Below are positions 1 through 5,260 of a DNA stretch of 5,260 nt, one piece after another. The notes beneath the pieces were generated by a model, which worked only from the letters and a program-made list of their open reading frames with translations, ran no database searches and was not told the DNA's origin. A program made the translations under genes and the position numbers. Each line of letters opens with the position of its first letter. Positions within the stretch are counted from its first letter, which is position 1. The stretch is from an uncultured Rhodospirillales bacterium (GTDB taxonomy: Bacteria; Pseudomonadota; Alphaproteobacteria; Acetobacterales; Acetobacteraceae), in NCBI GenBank assembly GCA_903932545.1, contig CAIZGT010000549.1:1-5260 (forward strand), written 5' to 3'.

Positions 1-1
1 A

Positions 2-736
2 GCAATCGCACAAGGGCTTATCGATTTCGATAGAGAATGGTCGAAGATCATGGCCTCACCTCCGAAGAACCCCGATCACCCCGAACTCGGCGGGGTAGAT
101 CCGGCAGAGTTGCAGGCATATTTCGTGAAATCTGGCGGCTACACTGCAGGTGTGGGCACGCATTACCCACCCGCCACCTACCTCACGGCCGCCCCCACTC
201 ATCAGGCGCTGGCAACCGGCCTCACGATTGGGATGCGGTTTCACTCCGGGCCGGTGGTCCGCCTTGCTGACGCCAAGCCTATGCAGCTCGGGCACGTCGC
301 ACGGGCGGATGGCGCTTGGCGGCTATATGCCTTTGCTGATGCATCTGGCGAAAAGTTGCTGGCCCTGATGGAGCATCTGGCGAACAGCGAGGCGTCGCCG
401 GTCCAGCGCTTCACACCGCAGGGCGCGGAAATTGATAGCGTGATCGATGTTCGTGGGATCTTTCAGCAATACCACCGTGATCTAAAGGTTGATGAGTTGC
501 CGATGATACTGCTGCCACGCAAGGGGCGGTTTAGGCTGGTCGACTACGAAAAAGCGTTCACGCCCGACCTGAAAAATGGCCCGAATATCTTTGATCTGCG
601 CGGCATTGACCGCTCACGTGGTGCGATGGTGATCGTCCGCCCGGATCAGTTCGTCGCCAACGTTCTGCCGCTCGACGCATTTGATGAACTGGCGGCGTTC
701 TTCGGGCAATTCCTGATTGATCAACCGCGCGCGTGA
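2..736 (+). CDS. FAD-dependent phenol 2-monooxygenase / 3-hydroxybenzoate 4-monooxygenase-like protein, C-terminal part (5' end outside window)
   Basis: The frame is open from base 2 to the TGA at 734-736, giving 244 codons. The ATG at 50 is only an internal Met: the codons before it (reading AIAQGLIDFDREWSKI) look like the end of the flavoprotein catalytic part. What is seen is the C-terminal thioredoxin-like dimerisation domain of the phenol hydroxylase family. It includes FVKSGGYTAGVGTHYPP (about residues 41-57), GMRFHSGPVVRLADAKPMQLGHVARADG, and a later VRPDQFVANVLPLDAFDELAAFF segment near the end. Family members of about 600-650 residues use FAD, NAD(P)H and O2 to hydroxylate phenolic rings ortho or para to an existing group, in the cytoplasm. 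The FAD GxGxxG and GD motifs are not in the window, so the exact substrate (phenol, 3-hydroxybenzoate or another) cannot be told. No truncation or frameshift is visible in this part. It converges on the minus-strand cluster. Confidence 0.88.
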   Translation, partial: AIAQGLIDFDREWSKIMASPPKNPDHPELGGVDPAELQAYFVKSGGYTAGVGTHYPPATYLTAAPTHQALATGLTIGMRFHSGPVVRLADAKPMQLGHVARADGAWRLYAFADASGEKLLALMEHLANSEASPVQRFTPQGAEIDSVIDVRGIFQQYHRDLKVDELPMILLPRKGRFRLVDYEKAFTPDLKNGPNIFDLRGIDRSRGAMVIVRPDQFVANVLPLDAFDELAAFFGQFLIDQPRA

Positions 737-766
737 TGCTCAGGGTGGCTGCCTAACCTCATCCAA

Positions 767-798
767 CCGTCATTACGACCGATACGTCGTGATGACGG
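767..798. terminator. 13-bp stem-loop between convergent genes, probable transcription terminator
   Basis: CCGTCATTACGAC (767-779) pairs with GTCGTGATGACGG (786-798) around a 6-base loop CGATAC. All 13 pairs form on the plus-strand RNA, one of them a G-U wobble; on the minus-strand RNA that pair is an A-C mismatch. It begins 30 bases after the hydroxylase stop codon and lies about 93 bases beyond the stop of the DUF4142 gene, the usual place for a terminator. No T-run follows on the plus side, so it is not a textbook intrinsic terminator; it may stabilise 3' ends or act with Rho. A palindromic protein-binding site is the alternative. Confidence 0.5.
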
Positions 799-891
799 CG
801 AGTGAGAGCAACATTGATGTGCTGAGCGCGTTCACGATGGGTGTCAGGAAGGCTGTGTGCCTTTTGAGAAGCAGAATGAAAGTTACGGTCG

Positions 892-1497
892 CTATTTTCT
901 GTCGATCGGGGGCGGCAGGATTACGGGCATGGAACTGTCTGAGTGCGGCGGGGCAACGGTCATTGTGTCACCAGTTGGCGGCGGCTTGATGATAGGCCCC
1001 TTGGCCGCCACCACATGTTCGCTCAGCGCAATGGCCGCAGCCTCGTGCTTTGCGTCCATATTGATGAAATGATCGACGAAGCTGTGCATATCTGAATCGA
1101 TAGTGTCAGCCGCTTCTTTTCGCAGACTAGCCATATTGTTGTGATTGACGCGCTCGGCCTCTACGGCAAAAGCGTTGTCGAACGCAGCACCCGATATTTG
1201 CGTGAAATTGTCGAGCCGCAGCTTGTCATCTGTTGCCAATGCCGACGAAATCACAATGCCCTTTGATGTCGCCAAGTCCCGCAACGCGTCACCGTAAGCT
1301 TCGTGGTCATTGATCAGCATCGCGGCGTAGGTGCGGATCTCTGGACGCTGCGCACGCGCTTGCCCCACTCGTGCGAAAGCCAACTCGTAAGCGCTACTTT
1401 GTGCCTCATAGCGAATGAACAGATCATCTAGCGGCGCGGCGATCACGCCTGCGTCGATCAATATTAGCAGCGACGCGATTACGAAAATCTTTAACAT
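892..1497 (-). CDS. DUF4142 family exported protein (ferritin-like helical bundle)
   Basis: The protein has 201 residues from the ATG at 1497. A GTG at 1506 would add three residues, but AAAGGGG (1512-1506) sits 8 bases before the ATG and overlaps the GTG, so the ATG is preferred. Residues 1-20 form a signal peptide (MLKIFVIASLLILIDAGVIA) with cleavage near VIA-A. There is no lipobox Cys, so a soluble periplasmic protein is expected. Residues about 25-162 are mostly helical and match the DUF4142 pattern: NDHEAYGDAL (His65), SGAAFDNAFAVEAERVNHNN (His119) and MDAKHEAA (His151), each His at a position where family members usually carry one. Residues 166-201 are a Pro-rich tail (KPPP, APPH, LPPP) outside the domain. 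No biochemical function is established for DUF4142; members are often seen near stress genes. It follows the ATPase by 22 bases and is probably the last gene of that operon. Confidence 0.85.
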   Translation of the reverse strand: MLKIFVIASLLILIDAGVIAAPLDDLFIRYEAQSSAYELAFARVGQARAQRPEIRTYAAMLINDHEAYGDALRDLATSKGIVISSALATDDKLRLDNFTQISGAAFDNAFAVEAERVNHNNMASLRKEAADTIDSDMHSFVDHFINMDAKHEAAAIALSEHVVAAKGPIIKPPPTGDTMTVAPPHSDSSMPVILPPPIDRK

Positions 1498-1505
1498 TAC
1501 ACTCA

Positions 1506-1512
1506 CCCCTTT
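1506..1512 (-). promoter_or_regulatory. Ribosome-binding site of the DUF4142 gene
   Basis: AAAGGGG (read on the minus strand, followed by TGA) lies 8 bases before the ATG at 1497, inside the 22-base gap after the ATPase stop. It decides the start: the alternative GTG at 1506 would begin within this site. Confidence 0.6.
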
Positions 1513-1519
1513 ATGCCGT

Positions 1520-3334
1520 TCAGATTGCTGTGGTGTCTGGCTGCCTTGCCGCGTGCCGCGCCGACGTCCAACGCCAGACGGCCCCGATCACGTCGTTCAC
1601 CACGAGACAGGCCAGCGCAGCCCCGGCGGCCTCTGCCAACCGCGGCAAACTGAGCGGCGCGAAGCCGAACAATCCCCGCAGCCAGGGCACGAACACAGCA
1701 AGCGCCAGCGCAACGATGGTGATGATCATGACGAAGATCAGGGCACGATTGGGCCGTGTGAGCGCACTGAACGCACTCACTTTCAGCGAGCGATTGGTGA
1801 GTATCAAGCCCAGATTGCCGAGAACCAACGTCACGAACGCCATGCATCGCGCAACCTGCTCACCATGAAGGTCGCCGATGCCGAGTTGAAAAACGCCCAA
1901 AGCTGCCACCATCACCACCGCACCTTGCAGCAGCCCGTGCAGCATCAGTGCAGTGTCGAATAGAGAAGCATCGGGCTTGCGTGGCGGACGGGCCATAATG
2001 CCGTCTTCATCCGGCTCGGCTTCGAACACGATGGACGAGACCGGGTCGATGATCAGTTCCAGGAACACCACATGAATGGGCCCAAGGACCATAGGCCAGC
2101 CAAACAAGACCGGCAGCAGCGACATGCCCGCAATCGGCACATGGACCGCCAAGATATAGCCCATCGCTTTGCGGAGATTGTCCGCGATGCGGCGGCCGAG
2201 CCGCACGGCTGTGGCCAGACTCGCAAAATTATCGTCGAGCAGCACAAGAGACGCCGCCTCACGCGCGACATCTGTACCGCGTCCACCCATCGCCACGCCG
2301 ATATGGGCTGCCTTGAGCGATGGCGCATCATTCACGCCGTCGCCGGTCATCGCCACAATCTGTCCGGCGGCGGCGAACGCCTGAACCAAGCGCAACTTTT
2401 GTTCGGGCATGATGCGGGCGAAGATATTGGTATGTGCAAGACGTGTCGTGAGCTGCGTGTTGTCCAGCCTGGCCAATTCGCTGCCGGTCAACACATCTTC
2501 GCCCTCAATCCCGGCCTGCTTGGCGATGGCAAGTGCGGTTGCCGGATGGTCGCCGGTGATCATCACCACCCTGATTCCGCCACTGCGACAGGCGGCAACC
2601 GCCGCAGGCACTTCCGGACGCAACGGGTCAGCGAGGCCCACCAAGCCCACAAATCGAAAATTAAAATCGGACTGCGACGCGGGCCACGCAGCGGTCGCAC
2701 TCTCCGCCCGTGCGACTGCCAGAACGCGGAGGCCCTTGGCAGCCAAAGTCGCCACATCACGGCGGACCACCTCGATCTTGTCTCCTGCGAGATGGCACAA
2801 CTCGGACACCGCCTCGGGCGCGCCCTTGGCCGCAACCACAAAGCCCGTGCCGGATTTGGCCTGCCAGACCTGCGACATTGCGAGCAGCGACGGCTGCAAT
2901 GGATAGCCGTGCATCAGCGTCCAATCCGAATGGATATGGTCTGTCTGCTTGAGAAGCCGCTCACCAAGGTCGGAAAACGCCCGCTCCATCGGATCAAATG
3001 GATCTGGGTGGCTGGCCAGGATCGAAAATTCGACCAGGGTGTGGAAATTCTCTGGCAATGTCCCGGTGTCGGTCTCGGCTGCGACGCCCCAATGCTGCAC
3101 GTCTGCCACCAGGGCTGCGACGGTCATGCGGTTGAGTGTGAGGGTGCCGGTTTTATCGGAGCAGAGCACCGTTACCGCGCCAAGTGCCTCAATGGCTGCG
3201 GAGCGTCGGGTTAGAACCTTGTTCTGTGACATCCGCCATGCGCCGAGCACCAAAAACACAGTGAGGACGAGCGGAAACTCCTCGGCAACGTCGCCATCGC
3301 CAAGGTGATGCCGGCCAAGATGCCCTTGATCCAT
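1520..3334 (-). CDS. P-type ATPase C-terminal fragment (phosphorylation, nucleotide-binding and TM5-TM10)
   Basis: The frame is open from 3334, but only the part from 3283 downward is ATPase; the first 17 residues (MDQGHLGRHHLGDGDVA) are the out-of-frame reading of the end of TM3-TM4 and the ATG at 3334 is not a likely start. The real part begins EEFPLVLTVFLVLGAW and continues through VLTRRSAAIEALG, the phosphorylation loop VLCSDKTGTLTLNRM, the nucleotide-binding segment AAKGAPEAVSELC, VVMITGDHP and the hinge AMTGDGVNDAPSLKAAHIGVAMG, followed by hydrophobic segments consistent with TM5-TM10. TM6 reads HVVFLELIIDPVSSIVFEAEP; its Asp falls where P2 pumps carry a membrane Asp. The TGA at 1522-1520 ends the gene, 22 bases before the DUF4142 ATG. 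No further disruption is seen over 587 codons. Confidence 0.85.
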   Translation of the reverse strand: MDQGHLGRHHLGDGDVAEEFPLVLTVFLVLGAWRMSQNKVLTRRSAAIEALGAVTVLCSDKTGTLTLNRMTVAALVADVQHWGVAAETDTGTLPENFHTLVEFSILASHPDPFDPMERAFSDLGERLLKQTDHIHSDWTLMHGYPLQPSLLAMSQVWQAKSGTGFVVAAKGAPEAVSELCHLAGDKIEVVRRDVATLAAKGLRVLAVARAESATAAWPASQSDFNFRFVGLVGLADPLRPEVPAAVAACRSGGIRVVMITGDHPATALAIAKQAGIEGEDVLTGSELARLDNTQLTTRLAHTNIFARIMPEQKLRLVQAFAAAGQIVAMTGDGVNDAPSLKAAHIGVAMGGRGTDVAREAASLVLLDDNFASLATAVRLGRRIADNLRKAMGYILAVHVPIAGMSLLPVLFGWPMVLGPIHVVFLELIIDPVSSIVFEAEPDEDGIMARPPRKPDASLFDTALMLHGLLQGAVVMVAALGVFQLGIGDLHGEQVARCMAFVTLVLGNLGLILTNRSLKVSAFSALTRPNRALIFVMIITIVALALAVFVPWLRGLFGFAPLSLPRLAEAAGAALACLVVNDVIGAVWRWTSARHAARQPDTTAI

Positions 3335-4098
3335 TCACCGTGGAGCAGGCCATAGACCAATGCCAGTGCTGCCGATGATCCGATCCCGAGGATGGCGAAT
3401 ATCTTCACCAACTTGCGGGTTTGGATTTGGAGGGGCGTTGGCGCAGTTTCAACGGCACCAAGCGACGTGCCGATACGACCAATTTCAGTGCGCGCGCCGG
3501 TAGATTGGACGCGTGCGAGGCCAGTGCCACGCACGATCAGACTGCCAGACCACACGAAGGCAGTGCCATCTCCCCCCGGTCGGGCGTCACCAAGGCCGGT
3601 CGCTGCGAACGCCTTACGTACCGGCACCGATTCTCCGGTTAACAGCGATTCATCGGCCTCAAGGTTTGTGGCAGCAAGCAGGAGCGCATCGGCGGGCACT
3701 CTGTCGCCCTCGACCAAGGCCACAATGTCGCCGACGACCACATCACCACCTGGAATTCGCTGGCGAGCGCCGTCACGGATTACGAACGCGCTGGGGCTGG
3801 TGAGATCCTTCAGGGCGGCAAGCGCGCGCTCGGTTCGGCTCTCCTGCACGACGACCAGAACGACGTTCAGCACAGCGAATGCGAGTAGGATCATTGCACC
3901 GGCGAGATCGCCGACGATCAGATAGATCAAGCCCGCACCGAGCAGGAGTTGCAGCATAGGTTCGCGTACAGCTTCGAGAACAATGTGGAGTGGGCTGCGT
4001 TGGCGTTCCTGTGGCAGTTCGTTCCGACCGTCTCGGGCAAGCGTGGTTGCCGCTTCGGCAGCCGTCAGGCCCGGTTCAGCAGTGGCATCCTCTGGCAT
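3211..4098 (-). CDS. P-type ATPase N-terminal fragment (TM1-TM4 and actuator domain)
   Basis: This ORF encodes 295 residues; the first 272 are genuine ATPase. The short N-terminal cytoplasmic region contains LTAAEAATTLARDGRNELP (11-29), the typical cation-ATPase N-terminal pattern. Next come TM1-TM2 (about 48-86, including MLQLLLGAGLIYLIVGD), then the actuator domain with GGDVVVGDIVALVEGDRVPAD (117-137) and the dephosphorylation loop DESLLTGESVPV (149-160), then TM3 (about 230-252) and the first half of TM4 (GILAGITLAMATLP). Residues 273-295 (RSFRSSS... to RTRF) are out-of-frame readthrough with no ATPase likeness. The start is the ATG at 4098, supported by AGGG 8 bases upstream and by near-contact with the preceding gene. 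The fragment lacks the phosphorylated Asp and the ATP-binding domain, so alone it cannot pump. Confidence 0.85.
   Translation of the reverse strand: MPEDATAEPGLTAAEAATTLARDGRNELPQERQRSPLHIVLEAVREPMLQLLLGAGLIYLIVGDLAGAMILLAFAVLNVVLVVVQESRTERALAALKDLTSPSAFVIRDGARQRIPGGDVVVGDIVALVEGDRVPADALLLAATNLEADESLLTGESVPVRKAFAATGLGDARPGGDGTAFVWSGSLIVRGTGLARVQSTGARTEIGRIGTSLGAVETAPTPLQIQTRKLVKIFAILGIGSSAALALVYGLLHGEWIKGILAGITLAMATLPRSFRSSSLCFWCSAHGGCHRTRF
3283..3284 (-). other. Site of one-base deletion (frameshift) in the ATPase gene
   Basis: On the minus strand the bases read TTG CCG AGG AGT TTC CGC, giving LPRSFR, while the shifted frame gives GAG GAG TTT CCG (EEFP). One added base after CC (TTG CCN GAG GAG TTT CCG) restores LPEEFP, the expected TM4 motif. 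The event is therefore placed within one or two bases. It is not in a homopolymer: the local run is only CC followed by G. Confidence 0.85.
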
Positions 4099-4100
4099 GT

Positions 4101-5243
4101 TCAGGGCCCTTCGATGATGGAAAAGTCTGCGCCAGCATCAAGTTCAGGTGCCTCACCCAGTCCGTGCTGGACGTAAATGATCTCAACGGCTGCGATCAGC
4201 ACAAGTGTGAGAGGTGCCGCCAGCAATACACCCAGTGGCCCAAACAGAATGCTAAAAGCCACCGTAGACAAAATTGCAAGAACTGGCGGGAACGATGTGG
4301 CCTCCGCCTGAACCATTGGCGTAATAAAATTACCTTCGACGAAATGGACGCCAACATACATTGCGATAACGGAGATGGCATAGCCCGGCCCCTGGGTCAG
4401 TGCCACCAAGGTTGCTGGAATTGCCGCCAAGATCGCCCCTACGAAGGGGATAAAACATAGCAGGCCGCCCATCAGACCAAGCGCGAACGCCGCATCGATC
4501 CCCATCAGCCACAAGCCAATTCCGGTCAGCATGCCGATGGTCATCATGACCACGATCTGCCCGACCAGCCAACGCTGCAAAACGCCGCCAGTCACGTTGA
4601 ACAACGTCTCAGCAGTCGGCCGCTGTAACGGTGGCACGAGACGCAGGCAGAGATGACGGTCTCGTTCAGGCTCGGCTGACAGATAAATTGCCACAAACAA
4701 AGCGATAACCGCATAGCCAAGCCCGCGCGTCAGCAAAACGCCGATGCTGGTGACCATTGATGTCGCCCATCCGGTGGCGTCCACCATATTGGCCCCGCGC
4801 ACCTGATCCAGCACGTGCTGGCCATACGGGTTGCCGGTCATCCAGGTCATGAACAGCTTGTAGCCGGTGGGGGCAGCCTCGATAACGGATCCCATCTGCG
4901 CAGAAATTGATGAGCCAAACACCCACAATGCCGCGCCGAAGACGCAAAGCCCGAGCACGAATACCAAAGCCAGCGCAAGGCTTCGGCTTATACCAGTGTG
5001 CCGCGCCACCGATTGCGCCGCCGCGCACAGGCCGATTGAAAGTAGGACCGCTCCGAACAGCAGAACCAGAATATCCGTCAGTTGCCACACGGCGACCGCG
5101 ACTGCTGCAATCACGAGAATAATGAGCAGCCGACCGGTGAATGTGCCAAGCGTCATGCGTGCAGCGCTGGATGGATCCCCACCACATATTGCGCCCAAGC
5201 CCAATTGCCGTATCGAACCGTCGGATCGCAAACCGGGACGCAT
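4101..5243 (-). CDS. AI-2E family transporter (PerM/YdiK-type multi-pass membrane protein)
   Basis: The ORF encodes 380 residues from the ATG at 5243. Hydrophobic segments lie near 38-72, 88-110, 162-188, 225-248, 252-283, 288-304 and 320-358, the layout of the AI-2E (formerly UPF0118) family. The soluble loop about 112-160 between the early and central segments is also typical. Recognisable family stretches are AIYLSAEPERDRH (185-197), GLMGGLLCFIPFVGAILAAIP (256-276), HFVEGNFITPMVQ (300-312) and FGPLGVLLAAPLTLVL (334-349). Members are inner-membrane proteins; AI-2 export is shown for only a few, and others act as Na+/H+ antiporters, so the substrate is open. The start is uncertain: the ATG at 5156 (351 residues) starts just before the first membrane segment, neither ATG has a clear ribosome-binding site, and the frame stays open to the right edge. 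It is the first visible gene of the operon with the ATPase 2 bases downstream. Confidence 0.88.
   Translation of the reverse strand: MRPGLRSDGSIRQLGLGAICGGDPSSAARMTLGTFTGRLLIILVIAAVAVAVWQLTDILVLLFGAVLLSIGLCAAAQSVARHTGISRSLALALVFVLGLCVFGAALWVFGSSISAQMGSVIEAAPTGYKLFMTWMTGNPYGQHVLDQVRGANMVDATGWATSMVTSIGVLLTRGLGYAVIALFVAIYLSAEPERDRHLCLRLVPPLQRPTAETLFNVTGGVLQRWLVGQIVVMMTIGMLTGIGLWLMGIDAAFALGLMGGLLCFIPFVGAILAAIPATLVALTQGPGYAISVIAMYVGVHFVEGNFITPMVQAEATSFPPVLAILSTVAFSILFGPLGVLLAAPLTLVLIAAVEIIYVQHGLGEAPELDAGADFSIIEGP
4107..4110 (-). promoter_or_regulatory. Ribosome-binding site of the P-type ATPase
   Basis: AGGG on the minus strand lies 8 bases before the ATG at 4098 and inside the last codons of the AI-2E gene, whose TGA (4103-4101) falls between site and start. 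This arrangement suggests translational coupling of the two genes. Confidence 0.5.
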
Positions 5244-5260
5244 GTTTTTTGAGCAGCTAG

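Larger units (their letters stand above)
1520..4098 (-). pseudogene. Cation-translocating P-type ATPase (PEEFP type) split by a one-base deletion
   Basis: Restoring one base at 3283/3284 gives a single protein of about 859 residues, the normal size for P2-like cation ATPases. In restored numbering it has an N-terminal cytoplasmic region (1-45), TM1-TM2 (about 46-86), an actuator domain with TGES (154-157), TM3-TM4 (about 230-287) with PEEFP at 272-276, the phosphorylation site DKTGT (315-319, Asp315), a nucleotide-binding domain with KGAP (425-428), TGD (515-517), hinge TGDGVNDAP (585-593), and six C-terminal membrane segments (about 642-843). Such pumps use ATP to move cations across the inner membrane; the ion cannot be assigned from sequence. 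As written, translation would stop after 23 out-of-frame residues and give no phosphorylation domain, hence a dead pump. Everything else is intact, so recent loss or a sequencing error are both possible. It starts 2 bases after the AI-2E gene stop. Confidence 0.85.

Noticed and set aside
37..270. Short plus-strand frame overlapping the start of the hydroxylase fragment
   Set aside because: It lies in another frame of a recognisable phenol-hydroxylase domain and its translation is Arg/Pro/His-rich without likeness to a protein.
849..865. Small hairpin AAGGC-TGTGT-GCCTT followed by TT as a plus-strand terminator
   Set aside because: The stem has only five pairs and the T-run is too short; it may be chance.
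717..989. Plus-strand frame spanning the intergenic region
   Set aside because: It overlaps the ends of both flanking genes, lacks a ribosome-binding site, and its sequence shows no domain.
2072..3214. A 380-codon plus-strand open frame opposite the ATPase
   Set aside because: It is antisense to clear P-type ATPase coding sequence, its translation is rich in Arg, His, Gln and Cys with no recognisable domain, and it has no supporting start signal; such shadows are common in GC-rich genes.
3252..3256. Run of five T on the minus strand inside the frame overlap, considered as a programmed -1 frameshift site
   Set aside because: Slippage there would occur after RSFRSSS has already replaced EEFPLVL, so TM4 would still be destroyed; no X XXY YYZ heptamer fits the zero frame at the point where homology switches (3283/3284).
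1..5260. Search by eye for tRNA/rRNA genes, CRISPR repeats, insertion-sequence ends and direct repeats
   Set aside because: Nothing recognisable was found; almost all of the window is protein-coding.

Overview
The window is a bacterial chromosomal or plasmid segment, moderately GC-rich, with tightly packed genes on both strands. The gene content is an FAD-dependent aromatic hydroxylase, an AI-2E/PerM-family membrane protein, a P-type cation ATPase with the TM4 motif PEEFP, and an exported DUF4142 protein. Together these suggest an aerobic, aromatic-degrading proteobacterium. An alphaproteobacterium, for example of the sphingomonad type, is my best guess, but nothing here fixes the taxon.

Left part (2-736, plus strand): the last 244 codons of a phenol 2-monooxygenase / 3-hydroxybenzoate 4-monooxygenase-like flavoprotein. 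Its reading frame is open to the left edge, so the FAD-binding and catalytic part lies outside the window. A 155-base convergent intergenic region follows (737-891). It holds a strong 13-bp hairpin (767-798) that probably ends transcription from one or both sides.

Right part (892-5243, minus strand): a compact three-gene cluster read right to left. First comes an AI-2E family transporter (stop at 4101). Two bases later comes a P-type ATPase (4098 to 1520). After 22 bases comes a DUF4142 exported protein (1497 to 892). Spacing and ribosome-binding sites support a single operon whose promoter lies to the right of the window. A plausible but unproven reading is an envelope or ion-stress module: two inner-membrane proteins and one periplasmic ferritin-like helical protein.

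The main anomaly is in the ATPase. One base is missing at about 3283/3284, inside the conserved TM4 motif, and this splits an otherwise intact protein of about 859 residues into a 295-residue N-terminal ORF and a C-terminal ORF. All catalytic motifs survive on either side of the break, so this is either a very recent inactivation or a sequencing/assembly error. I see no RNA genes, CRISPR array, insertion sequence or clearly novel system.
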